A program made the translations under genes and the position numbers. DNA of 64,000 nt from Thraustochytrium sp. TN22 (taxonomy: Eukaryota; Sar; Bigyra; Thraustochytrida; Thraustochytriidae), in contig JABLUY010000002.1 in the NCBI GenBank assembly GCA_013306675.1, forward strand, positions 1 to 64,000. The letters run 5' to 3'. Under the pieces are notes generated by a model. It saw only the letters and a list, made by a program, of their open reading frames with translations, ran no database searches and was not told the DNA's origin. This document shows positions 39,311 through 49,621 of the stretch, piece after piece (within the stretch, counting starts at the first letter, position 1; each line of letters opens with the position of its first letter).

Positions 39311-39360
39311 CCTGCCGGCCTGCCTGCCTGCCTGCCTGCCTCGCTTCCTTCCTTCCTTCG
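39311..39360. repeat. (CCTG)n plus (CTTC)n tetranucleotide array
   Basis: A run of CCTG units is followed by CTTC units inside the low-complexity spacer. Confidence 0.85.
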
Positions 39361-40101
39361 TTTGAAAAAGTCGAAAGAAGACTGGGGAGGGGAGGCAGCT
39401 CGCTCCGCCTCGCTGACCGCGATGCTCGCGCGCTCGCTCGTGGCGCGCGCGCTGGGCTGGGCTGGGCTGGGCTGGGCTAGGCCGCGACGACGGGGCTCTG
39501 CTGGCTCGCTCGCGCCTCGCGCGTGGCTCGGCGCGGCTCGGCTCGGCGTGGCTCGCCGGCGCGCGCGGTGCTGCCGTTGGCCGCGTGCGGTCCGGGTCCC
39601 GTTCGCGCCTCCGCCGCAGCTAAACCGACGCGCTGCCTGTCCTGCCCCCCTGCGTACTCGCTCACACTCACTCACTCCCAGGCCTGTCGCCGCTCGCTGA
39701 GCTCCGCCTCGATCTCTCTCTCGCGCGTCTCGCCGCGCTGCTCCTCGCTGCGCTGCGCCGCGCTGCTCGCCGCCGCGCTGCGCCGCTGCAGCCGCCGCCG
39801 CCGCGCCGTGCCGCGCCGCGCCGCTCCGTGCCGCGCCGTGGGCTGCTCGCCTCCTCGCCTCCGTGTGCCGTGCCACGCTCGATCGATCGATCGATCGCTG
39901 CGCAATGCGAGATGCGCGCGCGCCAGCCCAACTGCCGCACGCGCCGCCTGCTTGGGCTGCTCGCTCCGCGTCCGCGCGCGCGCGCGCTCAGCCGCGCTCG
40001 CGCCGCCCGCTCGCTCGCCGCTCGCGTCCGTCTCGCCGCGCTGCGCCGCGCTGCGCTGCGCTGCGCTCGAGCTTGCCGCGTTGCTCTTCTGCTGCGCGCC
40101 G

Positions 40102-40136
<35 letters not shown>

Positions 40137-40137
40137 C
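40102..40137. repeat. (CCTG)n tetranucleotide array
   Basis: Nine uninterrupted GCCT/CCTG units in spacer DNA. Confidence 0.9.
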
Positions 40138-42395
40138 GCTGCGCCTGCTTGGGCCCGGCGCCTGCCTGCCTGGCGGCCGGCGCCGAGGCGCCGAGCGAGC
40201 CCAGTCCATCTTCGAGTCAGAGTCAGACCCAGACTCCGTCCAGCTTTCGACCAGCACGCCTTCCCGGCGTTCCCGCCCCGCTCCGGCTGCGGGTCGCTGC
40301 GTGCGCCGCTGCGGGTGCTGCGGCCCGGCCCATGCGCGTTGCTCCGCGCGGGGTGCGGGCGCTGCGGGCGCTTCCTCAGCCCGCTGGGGGGGCCCGCTGC
40401 TGGGCGTCTTTCGCGCAGCTCAGGTGGCCTGGCGCACGGACCTCCCCGCTGCCCCCGAGGCGTTCGCGCGCGTGCGGACGCGAGCACGCGCGCGGGGGCG
40501 TCCAGGGCCCGCCTCGGGGGCGCCGGCCGCGTCCCGCCGCCGGCCGCCGCCGCGGCCGCTTCCGCTCAGCGAAGGGCCTGCTCCGGCCCTCCGTGCTGCT
40601 GGCTTGCGCTGCCCAGAGTAACCTGCTTCCTTCCTGCAGCCGTGGCAGCTAGGCCAGCGAGCTGCTAGGCTAGCTGGCTGCTGCCAGTGCCAGCGCTGCT
40701 GCAGCGAACACGAGCGAGCAGCGGCCAGCCCTGGCGACAGGGGCCTGGCGCCGCGGCCGGAGTCAGACTCGCGGAGAGAGAGCCCGGAGACAGCTGAGCC
40801 AGCCACACAGGCACTGTGCCACTGGCACGATGGGTCCACTTGCCAGCCACTTGCCTGGCTGCCGTGAGGCGAGCACCGCCGGCGGCCTGGCCAGCACAGC
40901 CCGGCTGCGGCGCAGCACTGCGCCGCGCCGCCGCGCCGCGCCGCGCCGCGCAGGACTGCACAGTGCCGCGCCGCGCCGCGCCGCGCCGCGCTGCCGCGCC
41001 GCGCCTGGCCAGCCGGCCAGCCAGGCTGAGCGCCGGCGCGCGCCGCCGCTGCGGTCCAAGTCCTGCGCTTTCGCCGCCGCGCGCGCGCAGGCTCGTTCGG
41101 TCGGCCGGTCGGCGGGTCGGCCGCCCAGCCCTGAGCCGACCCGCCCGCCGGCCTGGCCCGGCCGCCCGGCCGCCGGCCGGCCTGGTTATCTATCGCACGT
41201 CGGTTCGCAGGCTGGCTGGTGGAGCTTCGTTTGGGAGGCACCAAGGCCAAGAAGGCACAAGTTGAAGAAGGCGCTCGAGTGGTCGAAGTGAAGAGGCTGG
41301 TGATCGCGATAAAAGAAGAGAATGTCCCGTCCATCATGATGGGCAGCCGTGCAGGCATTTGGCCGCAAATTTTGGCGACCGTGGCGCGGCTCGGCAGCGA
41401 CGTGCGTGGCGCGTGCGGCGGTGAGTTGCGCCGGCAATCCACTCTCGGAGGCGCAGCGCAATGCGACAAGGACGCCGAAGTGCCTGGGACTCTGGGCGCG
41501 GCTCAGGCTGGGCTGGCGAACCGTGTCAGGCTCGACAGGCGCTCCGTGGATTCCCCGCTTCTTGACAGGTTCACCGCCGTGTAGGCTACTGGCGGCCAGG
41601 CTCCAATCTCGAGGTAGTTTTGAGATGCAGGAATCCGAGCTGGTGGCAAGCAGTCGCCAAAGCCTCTGAGGCATCTCGCGCTCGCCGCCAGTCCCGCGGT
41701 CCGTGACTCGCGTCTCATGAGTCAGGAAGCCCGCCAGCCTCAGGCTGAGCAGTGCAGGCGATTGCACGCTCATCAGGATACGCCGTGGCCAGAGGCGCGC
41801 AGCCAAAGATGGATGACCAGGCTTCCGCGGGGTTCTCCCATCACCTTGTCGAATTGTACGCTCGCTTGCCCCAGCCCTGGCGTCCGAGCGGCGCGCTGCG
41901 CTGCGCAGGCGCAGTGACCACTTGCTTATTGAACGAATGGAGGCCGGTCAATGAGGATGACAAAGTCGTCGAACCTTTTGTCGAGATGAGACCCGCCGGA
42001 AGCTTGAGTTGAACAGTACCTAGGCGAAGAGAGATTGGCGCGAGCGCTGGCCAGTGATCGCGCATCGAAGAACCGCTGTTCGTGTTGACCATGGGAGCTG
42101 ACAAGCGTTTTGAAACAGCGTGAGCTGGCCGCAGCACGATGCAAAAACACGCACAAGGTGCTTCGTCGGGTGCAACGTCGCCGCTGACAGGTTGGCTGGC
42201 TCCGCGATTTACTTGCTCCTCCCTCCGAGAGCACCCCACGCAAGAGAGCGCGTACAAGGTTTTTGGCTGGTCGCAGGCTCAAGATTCACACAGGAGCAAT
42301 GAAATCGTCATGTTGAGCTGAGCTCGTTTTTGAGCACACCCAGGTGCGCGCAACTGGCTCGCTTCCGAAGTGTCCTCGGAGAGAGAATCATCAAT

Positions 42396-42635
42396 CCACC
42401 CCGTCCGCGTACGAGTCTGCGCTGGAACTGCACAATGCGCAGGAACGGTGCGCCGTGCGGCTGGCCATGAACGTGGGCGAGCTGCTGTACCAGCACGGCG
42501 TGGACCTCGTGCTCTTCCGCAAGCACCTGATCGACGCGTCGACGCCGGAGATTCTTGGCTTCATCGAGTACGCCGCTGACGTCGTGCAAAAGTCCGTGGA
42601 CGCCGGGCCCGTCATTTTGAAAGGGAACATCCGAG
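42396..42635 (+). pseudogene. Stranded gene fragment, family not identified
   Basis: About 75 codons with strong coding character: ELHNAQERCAVRLAMNVGEL, then LYQHGVDLVLFRKHLIDAST, then EILGFIEYAADVVQ. There is no stop at its end; the frame simply runs into the antisense of MKS1. The good residue pattern stops a few bases before the MKS1 stop codon at 42636. No credible start, upstream exon or downstream exon was found, so it looks like the remnant of a gene broken by rearrangement. A single exon of a spliced gene is possible. I could not name the family. Confidence 0.4.
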
Positions 42636-44939
42636 TTAGTCCTCCGCGGCGCGCTGCCGTAGGCGCTGCAGGCTGGCGAGCACGCTGGCGCCGCTGGCGC
42701 CGCCGGCTCCGCCAGCTAAGCCGGCGCCGACGCTGGCGCCGTTGGCGCCCATCCCAGTCTTGCCCAGACGGAGGCTGTGCAGAATCTCCGCGACAGTGCG
42801 GCGGCGCAGGCCAGACCGCTGCTGCGCGTTGCCATCAGGGCCGCCATCGGGTCCGCCTGCCGAGGCCCCGCTCGCACGCGAGTGCAGCGCCGCCGAGTAC
42901 GCGGCGAGCTGCAGTGGAGCGCGACGCAGTTGCTTGTCGCGCGCGTCCAGTGCCGCGCCTAACGTCTGCGGCACGAAGTTGTGCGCCACAACGTGCATGC
43001 GCACGCGCAGCGCGCCGGCAGACCTCGTGCTAAAGCCGTACCGGTTCAGAAAGGGCCCTTGGTGCGCCTGCGGAAGCCCTGCGTACAGGGACGAGTCCAG
43101 TTGCAGCGCGCCGCCCACGAAGTGCTCCGCGAGCTGCTGTCGAAGCGAGCCGGACACCTTCCAGGACCGCAGCTGCACGTCGCTCGAACCTGCCGCCACC
43201 GGGAGGGTCAGCGAGGCGTAGCCCTCCGTGCGGTGTCGCTCCCACGCGTCGCGCGACTTCACCTGCAAGTACACGCGCGGCTGGGAGAGGCCCATGGCCG
43301 CCGCCTCGTCGCCCGCCGCGTGCCGGTACACGAGCTCGAGCGGGAAGCACAGGTGCGCCGTGTGCCGCCGCCGCCGCGGCCTACCACCACCGTGGCCCTC
43401 GTCTTCGCCGCCGCGCCACGTCACATATCGCGCCCGCGCTGTTTGCGTGACGCCGCGCAACGGCGCCGTCGACCCGTCGGCCCACTCCCACACGCCGCCC
43501 GCGTCGCGCGGGAGGTGCACCTCGTACTGCACGTAGAGGTAGTCGCTCGCGGCGTCCTCGAAATCCAGCGCGGAGACGATCTCCAGCAGAACCCGCTTGA
43601 TCACTTGATCCTCGCGCGCCGGCCCGTCCTGCAAGGCGCTCGGCACGCGGCCCTCGAGTGCCTGCGCCACCTTCTCCAGGTTCTCGCGCTGGATCGTGTT
43701 GATCTCCGTCTCTAGCAGCGGGTCTGCGGACTCGGCCTCGTTCACCAGCGCATACTCGTACAGGCTCCCGAACGGCGTCTTGAAACGGTACCAGTGCGTC
43801 CCGGCGCCCGCCTCGCCGCCCGCGCCGGCTTCGTTCGTGCCCGCCTCGCCGCCCACCCTATGCGTCAGCTGCGACCGCGAGAACCCGGGTTGCATCTCTA
43901 CCATGCTCCCGTCGCGGTTCACCTTGACGGTGCACAGTACGACCTCGTAGAACCGCCCGTCCTGCCTGCGTAGCGTGCGAAGCGCGCCCGTGTCCACGTC
44001 CACGGCGGCCATCAGGTAGAAGATCTTGAATGGCGACTCGCGAAAGAGCCGCTGCCCGGCGCTCACCTCGCCGGGCCGCGACGCGCGCTCTAGACTCGCG
44101 TAGTCGCCGTCGTCCGCGCCATCGAAGCCACCGCCCGACCCTTGCAGATCGTCGCCGCCCACCAGGCCGCCCAAGGCGCCGGCGCCGCCGGCAGCCCCGC
44201 CCGCGCCGCCGCCCGTGCCGGGGATCGTCACGATGCTCTCCGCGACAGGGTTGAGCACGAAGTTCTCCGAGGTTGTCACAAACTTGGTGAGCTCGTTCTT
44301 GGGCACGAAGCCATCCTTGTCGGTGTACGTGAAGAGCATGGCCCGACCTGCGTCCTGCAAGAGGTCCTCCCCGAACCGCTTGCGCCGCGCGATCTGCTCG
44401 CGGTACTCCGCCTCGACAGCCGTGCGTCCCAGGGTCGCGTCCCCGTCCTCCGCCGCGCCCAGGTATCGCACGAGCTCGCGCGGGCCGAACTTCTTCTCTT
44501 GCCATGTGAAGGTCTCGCTCCACTCGCGGCCTGCGTCGCCGCGTGGCGCGCTCTTGCCGCCATTGCCGTGTGCGCCGCCCTTGGACCGTTTGGTGCTGCG
44601 CCGCCGCCCCTCCCTGCGCTCGCGCTTGAGCAGGGAAGTCTCTGGCCCAGCACCCTGGTTGCCCGCGCTGCCGTTCTCCGCGTCCGAGTCGTCCTCAGAC
44701 GAGGAGGAGGAGGTCAGCGAGCGCCCGGCCGTCGACCCGGCCACACTCTCGGCGTCCGCATGCTCCGCCTCGCCGTCCGACGCGTCGCTCAGCGCCGCCG
44801 CCGCCGCATCGTTGTCTTGGTCTTGGTCCCTGCCGCCGACGGCGGTCGCCAGCCGCCCTGCGTGCAGGCACCGCAGCACGACTCGCACGCGGAAGTTCTG
44901 GATGGGGTCCTTGATCCAGTAGAACACCGGCACGTCCAT
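42636..44939 (-). CDS. MKS1: Meckel syndrome protein 1-like (B9 domain, ciliary transition zone)
   Basis: 767 residues. The N-terminus MDVPVFYWIKDPIQNFRVRV matches the MKS1 opening in which a short segment ends in DPxxNxRxRV. A Ser/Glu/Asp-rich disordered part (~50-130) and an N-terminal domain with FTWQEKKFGPREL follow. Then come an FTYTDKDGF segment, the YEVVLCTVKVNRDGSMVEM segment and a B9 domain at about 462-655 (YLQVKSRDAWERHRTEGYAS, SLRQQLAEHFVGGAL, SRFGF-like NRYGFSTRSAG). MKS1 with B9D1 and B9D2 builds the gate at the cilium base. Gly/Ala-rich inserts make it longer than the human protein (559). The ATG is at 44939. With CEP131 it supports a flagellated cell. Confidence 0.85.
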   Translation of the reverse strand: MDVPVFYWIKDPIQNFRVRVVLRCLHAGRLATAVGGRDQDQDNDAAAAALSDASDGEAEHADAESVAGSTAGRSLTSSSSSEDDSDAENGSAGNQGAGPETSLLKRERREGRRRSTKRSKGGAHGNGGKSAPRGDAGREWSETFTWQEKKFGPRELVRYLGAAEDGDATLGRTAVEAEYREQIARRKRFGEDLLQDAGRAMLFTYTDKDGFVPKNELTKFVTTSENFVLNPVAESIVTIPGTGGGAGGAAGGAGALGGLVGGDDLQGSGGGFDGADDGDYASLERASRPGEVSAGQRLFRESPFKIFYLMAAVDVDTGALRTLRRQDGRFYEVVLCTVKVNRDGSMVEMQPGFSRSQLTHRVGGEAGTNEAGAGGEAGAGTHWYRFKTPFGSLYEYALVNEAESADPLLETEINTIQRENLEKVAQALEGRVPSALQDGPAREDQVIKRVLLEIVSALDFEDAASDYLYVQYEVHLPRDAGGVWEWADGSTAPLRGVTQTARARYVTWRGGEDEGHGGGRPRRRRHTAHLCFPLELVYRHAAGDEAAAMGLSQPRVYLQVKSRDAWERHRTEGYASLTLPVAAGSSDVQLRSWKVSGSLRQQLAEHFVGGALQLDSSLYAGLPQAHQGPFLNRYGFSTRSAGALRVRMHVVAHNFVPQTLGAALDARDKQLRRAPLQLAAYSAALHSRASGASAGGPDGGPDGNAQQRSGLRRRTVAEILHSLRLGKTGMGANGASVGAGLAGGAGGASGASVLASLQRLRQRAAED

Positions 44940-45881
44940 CGTGCCGTCCTGCGCAGGACCTGCGCACGATCGCTCGCGCGCGAGGCTCGCGCGCTCGACG
45001 CTCCTCGCTCGCGCGCCCGACGCTCCTCGCTCTGCCCGACGCCCACCACCGCTGCGTGCGTATTATCCCTTGGGCTACTAGCCTACGACGCCCAGGCTCA
45101 ACGGCCTTACGACTCACTGGCAGGACCTTGCTTGGCGAGGCTGCACTGGCAGCCTCTGCAGTGAGTAAACACAGTGACCAACTCGTGAGAGGAGAGTCAC
45201 TGCAGCCAGGAGACGCAAACACACACACACACCATGTGCGTGCGTTTTCCGACTCGCCTCGGCAGAAGAACACCCTACCTCGGGCCGTAGTGCGCCGTAG
45301 TATGGTATCGCACGGGTACGAAAGAACTGGGGACCTACTTCTTCTTGCCAGATTAAGATCGATCGATTCGACAGAACATCTCTGCGCGCGCAGCAGTTCG
45401 CGCCTTCGGGACGGGTGCAAGCCGCGGCATTCCATCAAAAGGGCGGTAGTACAGTACTCGTCCTGTCTTGGGCGCGGACGCAGAAAGAAAGTGAGCGCGC
45501 TTCTGCTGCGCACTGCAAGGCAGGTTTTCGCAGAGAACTTCGCCACAACGCAAACGACGCGGTTAAAAAAGAAACGCAACAGAAAATCAGGTTTGCAGCG
45601 ACTGCTGCCAGTAGTTCACAACGCTCTTGCTCTTGCTCGGCCGGCAGGGAGGCACAGACACACACGCGTGCCACCGCCCACCACACAAAAGGAACGAATT
45701 GCCAAGGCCGCCATACCAGGCCAGCCCAAGCCAGGCCAGGTCCAGTAACCAGCAGGCACATAGCTAGCTAGGCCGCCGCCGGCAGCCGCAAGAGGGGGCC
45801 TCCCACGGCCACACGTCACGGCATGATGGCGTTTGCTTCGCCGGCCCCTCAGCTCAGGAAGCGAGCAGTGAGCGCAGACCA
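44940..45881. other. Intergenic spacer, no gene seen
   Basis: Between the MKS1 start and the 3' end of the reverse membrane-protein gene. It holds a short (CA)n run at about 45221-45233 and CACTGGCAG words near 45116-45150. Confidence 0.5.
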
Positions 45882-47147
45882 TTAGACGTAATCGTCCTCG
45901 TGGGTCTCGTGGTCCGACTGCTCAACAAAAGAGGCGACCTGCTCCCTGTAGCGGCGCGCGGTAGACTCGACCTGGGTAACCTGGGCCGAGACCGCGCCGC
46001 CCGGGGGCGTGGACGCGGACATATTGGAGTCCGCGGCCGGGCCTGAGGTGTCGGAGCTCTTGCTGCCGAACTTGTTGTCAATGGTCGTGCGCGCGACCTT
46101 GACACCGAGAATGGCGTAGGCGAACCAGCCAAAGGGCAGCCAATAGGAGTGGAAGTTGGCAACAAAGGGTACGAAGACGAGCACGATGTAAAAGAGTGCC
46201 TGTACGCTGGTCTGGACGACGTTTTCACGCTCGACGCCAACCAGAGCGGCCTTGAGCTCGAGCGTACGCGGTGAGCGCGTGAGCTCGTAGGAGTCGTCGA
46301 GCGCCTGTACGACGCGCACCTTGGTCCACCACGCCTGGGTGCCGAGGCCGGCGATCTGCAGCAGTGTGCCGCCCATGGTGGCCCAGTACATGGCCTTGGC
46401 GACAGGGCCCTTGCCGTCGTCCGCGAGAAGCGTGACGAAGGGGAAGATGCCGGTGAGGATGCCCATGCCACTGAGCACGCGCGAGGTCACATAGGTACGG
46501 TGGATCAGGTAGCGCGTGGCGCGCGAGCTCTTGAGCAGCGACGAGATGAGTGCCGGCTGGAAGAGGTAAATGGACGTGTAAAAGGACATGCGGGCCGTGC
46601 AGAAGAAGATCGTGGCGCCCCACGTGAGGCCGACGCGCTCTTCCTCGGGCCGCGCCAGCATGAGGATGGCCATCGCCACCATGCTCGGGTACATGACAAA
46701 GCCGGCCAGCAGGAGCGCCGCCAGGCCGCGGTTCTTGGCGAGCGGGTGCCGCTCGCCCATGGCCACCTTGCGCCGGCGCACCTCGGCGAACTGCTCCCAA
46801 CGCAAGCGCATGCGCGGGTACGCGCGGCCGAAGTTGGCCAGGCTCACGAGTAGGCTGGTGGCCCAGAGCGCGCGCGTCACCGTGTTGCTAATCTGGCAGT
46901 CCTCGCCCTCCGTGTTGACAAAGTCGGCGCGGCCCGTGAAGCCCTCGTAGCATACGCACGTGCCGGCCACGCAGTCGCCGTTGCCCGAGCACGCGCCCAG
47001 CACCGGCTTGAGCTTGGCGCCAAACATGTTGGGCAGCGACGGCAGGTCGAGGCAGTCATCCTGCCCCTGTGCCACCGCCGCGCTCGCCGCCAGCACCGCC
47101 AGCACGCCGCACGCCACGGCGCGCACGCGCATCACGCTTGGTGCCAT
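45882..47147 (-). CDS. EGF-like/seven-membrane-segment protein, paralogue A
   Basis: 421 residues. A signal peptide (MAPSVMRVRAVACGVLAVLA, ending near AVAQGQ) precedes one EGF-like or similar disulphide module at about 30-85: CSGNGDCVAGTCVCYEGFTG. About seven hydrophobic helices follow: ALWATSLLVSLANFG, GLAALLLAGFVMYPSMVAMA, TIFFCTARMSFYTSIYLFQP, MGILTGIFPFVTLLA, YWATMGGTLLQIAGLG, VQALFYIVLVFVPFVANF and WLPFGWFAYAILGVKVA. The tail is Ser/Pro/Thr-rich and ends HEDDYV. The topology predicts the EGF module outside the cell or in a lumen. It pairs with paralogue B, transcribed away from it. I do not recognise a named receptor family. A surface receptor or adhesion protein is an inference from layout. 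The ATG at 47147 is the first in frame; the frame opens at a TTG. Confidence 0.75.
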   Translation of the reverse strand: MAPSVMRVRAVACGVLAVLAASAAVAQGQDDCLDLPSLPNMFGAKLKPVLGACSGNGDCVAGTCVCYEGFTGRADFVNTEGEDCQISNTVTRALWATSLLVSLANFGRAYPRMRLRWEQFAEVRRRKVAMGERHPLAKNRGLAALLLAGFVMYPSMVAMAILMLARPEEERVGLTWGATIFFCTARMSFYTSIYLFQPALISSLLKSSRATRYLIHRTYVTSRVLSGMGILTGIFPFVTLLADDGKGPVAKAMYWATMGGTLLQIAGLGTQAWWTKVRVVQALDDSYELTRSPRTLELKAALVGVERENVVQTSVQALFYIVLVFVPFVANFHSYWLPFGWFAYAILGVKVARTTIDNKFGSKSSDTSGPAADSNMSASTPPGGAVSAQVTQVESTARRYREQVASFVEQSDHETHEDDYV

Positions 47148-47905
47148 CCTCGCCAATCAGGCTCTGCCTGCTTGCCGCGCTGCTCGCTCTGCCAGCTCAG
47201 GCTGCCGCCTTCCGCACAGTCAGGCTCTGCTTGCAAGCCTTGCGCCTCGCTCGCGCACGCGCCGCCCGCGTCCGACGTCCGTCTGGCAGACCCTCTCCCT
47301 CACGTCACGCGACGCGCCGCCGCCGCCGCCGCCGCCACGACGTGCGCGACTTCCGGTGCGTCGCGCTGCCCGCGTTGCCAGTCTGCTTCCCGGCCACGCC
47401 GCGCTGCCGGTGCCAGGGCGAGGCAGCCGAGGCTCGCACTCCGCAGCCCGCCCGCGGCCCGCCACCGCCGCAGCCAGCGGAGTGTGTATGTGTGCGCCGC
47501 GCGTGCGGCGCGCGCGGCCGGAGGCCGATCTTCGGATCATCCTCCCCGCTTGGGCTAGCTTCGCTCTGTCAGCTCGGCGGCGCGGCGCTCTGGCCTGCCC
47601 GCCGGCCCCGGCGCGGCGAGCGGCCACGCGAGCCTGCCTGCCTGCCTGCGCCTGCCTCGCGGCGCCTCGAGTCGCAGCGCCTCGGGCGCCTCGCGGCCTC
47701 AGGCTCGGGGTGGCCGCTGGCCGGCAGCAGGGCTGGTACTGTCAACCTGAAGCCAGTCAAGGACAGGACAGCCGACAGCCAGGCAGGACGCAGCCACGCC
47801 GGCGAGAGGTTCAAGGCGAGCGAGACAATCGAGGCCAATCGAGGCTTCCCTCCAGGTTCCTGCCGCCGCGCTCCGCTTGCTGGCTGCCTGGCCGCCTGGC
47901 CGCTG

Positions 47906-47907
<2 letters not shown>

Positions 47908-47939
<32 letters not shown>
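47908..47939. repeat. (CCTG)n tetranucleotide array
   Basis: Uninterrupted GCCT units in the divergent spacer; a shorter run is at about 47634-47648. Confidence 0.9.
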
Positions 47940-48164
47940 GGAACGAACGACGCGCGCCCGGCGAGCCGCCGCGAGGGCGCCACGGCCCGGCCAGGCCGTT
48001 CGGCTCGCAGGCCGAGCCGAGCCGCGCCGAGCATGGCATCGCAGCGGCCAGCGGCGGAGGGAGGGAGCCTGCGGAGGCGAGCGTGGCGCGCGGCGCGCTG
48101 GCGGCACGCGCGGCGCGTCGCCTCGTGCTGTGCTGCTGTGGAGCCAGCGACGACCCGGAACCTG

Positions 48165-48203
<39 letters not shown>

Positions 48204-48205
48204 CC
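48165..48205. repeat. (CCTG)n tetranucleotide array
   Basis: About ten GCCT units in the divergent spacer. Confidence 0.9.
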
Positions 48206-48337
48206 ATGCGCCTGCCGTCACCGCCCCTCGCACCCGGCCATCATTCAGCCCGCTCGCTCGCAGTCGAGCCGCGCGCTCCGAGGCGCCCACCTGCCGCAGC
48301 CGCCGCCAGCGCCGCGCGCCGCCGCGCGCGCCCAGCC

Positions 48338-48339
48338 CG

Positions 48340-48371
<32 letters not shown>

Positions 48372-48372
48372 C
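48338..48372. repeat. (CCTG)n tetranucleotide array
   Basis: About nine GCCT units in the divergent spacer. Confidence 0.9.
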
Positions 48373-49621
48373 GCCTGCCCGTGGCCGGGGGCGGTGCATC
48401 CTTGATTCGCGCTCGCGCTCCACGCTCGCCTTGACAGTGGCAGCAGTGGCAGCTCCGACGCTCGTGATCGCTCGCGTCACTGGCACGGCACAGTCTGGCC
48501 TGGCAGTGCAGGGGCCGGGCCGGGCCGCTGCAAGGCCAGCCTCAGTGCTGCCTCACTGCCTGCCCGGCCCCGGCGGCCCCCGGCGGGCCCCGGCGAGGTC
48601 CGCGCGGCGGAGCGCGGCCAGCGGCCGCTCAGCTGCACTGCTGCAGTGGCAGGGCTCGCGGGCGCTAACTTACCGTACCACTTCAAGTTAGGCTTGGCGG
48701 CCAGGTTAGCAGGGTATTGTGAACTGCCAGTGGCACTGGCAGGACTTGGAGCGGAAAGCAGAGCTGCAGTGGCACGGCCTTGGCCTTGGCCAGGAAAGAG
48801 AGCCAAGTTGATGTGCGGTGAAGTCTTGAAGGGCGCTCGTGCGGCCGTCACTGCCCCGCCGGGCCGCCGAAGCCACGCGCCGGGGCCTGCGCGTCGCTGC
48901 GCGCAGCGCGCCGCCGCAGTCGCCTTTCGTGTTTGCAAGTTGCAACGCCCTCGCCCGCGCGGCATCTTGAGTCAGCTCGGACTAGTACTAGTGCCGTGGT
49001 TTGGTCCAACTTTGGTGTGCTTTTCACGGCAAAGTTGAAGTTCACGGCTCGCGAAGGCCTCGCCAGGCTCGCCGACGGGCGGCCTCGGCCCCGGCGCGCT
49101 TGTCGCATAACGTTATCGTGGAGGTGAGAAACTTCACTCCTCCTCAAAACCTTCTGTAGGCTTGTGCCACGCTTTGCCGCCGCCGGCCCGGAGACCTTTT
49201 ATGCCACACTCGTGAACGACCCAAGTCCTGAGTCGGCAAGTGCTTGATGCGCGTGCGCCCATCTTGATACGCCACGCACCCGCCAGTGGTTTTTTTACTT
49301 CCCCGTCGCGTCGGCGGCGCCGTGCAGAGCCTACTACAGTCAGTGCCTTGCGTGCACCTGTCCGAGTCTGGCCTGGCAGCCGGGTCGGCCACGTCGGAGT
49401 CGTGCCAGAATGGGTTAGGTCATCCGGCAGCCGAGTGCAGCCGAGGCAGCTCGCGATCAGACTGCAGGCGGTGAACGCGAGGCGCGGCAACGCGAGGCAC
49501 AGCGTAGCGCTGCGCTGCGCTACATCGTTCACGCGAGGCTCCCGGTTGGGTCTCGTGCGGTCGGGGCTTGCAGGACCCTCGGTGCACAACATCAACGAGC
49601 CTCGCCACCGCCACCAACACG

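Larger units (their letters stand above)
38681..42395. other. Long low-complexity spacer, no supported gene
   Basis: About 3.7 kb. From 38681 to about 41190 it is dominated by GCTGCGCTGCG, CGCCGCGCCG, (GGGCT)n at about 39451-39478 and (CCTG)n at 39311-39341 and 40102-40137. Open frames here are Arg/Ala/Cys/Pro-rich on every strand, so I treat them as composition artefacts. From 41190 to 42395 composition is normal, but I find no domain. Words related to CCAGTGGCA are frequent at 40675-40870. Confidence 0.5.
47148..49621. other. Divergent spacer between the two EGF/7-membrane paralogues
   Basis: About 2.5 kb with no supported gene. It carries four (CCTG)n arrays, long CGCCGC runs, and many CCAGTGGCA-like words at 48480-48790. 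A 540-codon open frame on the plus strand is composition-driven (Ala/Arg/Pro/Cys). Both promoters must lie at the edges. Confidence 0.5.

Noticed and set aside
38800-41190. Overlapping long open frames on both strands
   Set aside because: CGCCGC and GCTGCG repeats keep several frames open at once; no domain or coding periodicity specific to one frame.
41219-41584. 121-codon plus-strand frame
   Set aside because: No ATG-headed domain, no recognisable motif, and the minus strand is open as well; kept as spacer.
47069-48691. 540-codon open frame on the plus strand in the divergent spacer
   Set aside because: Made almost entirely of Ala, Arg, Pro and Cys from GC repeats and (CCTG)n; other frames over the same bases are equally open.
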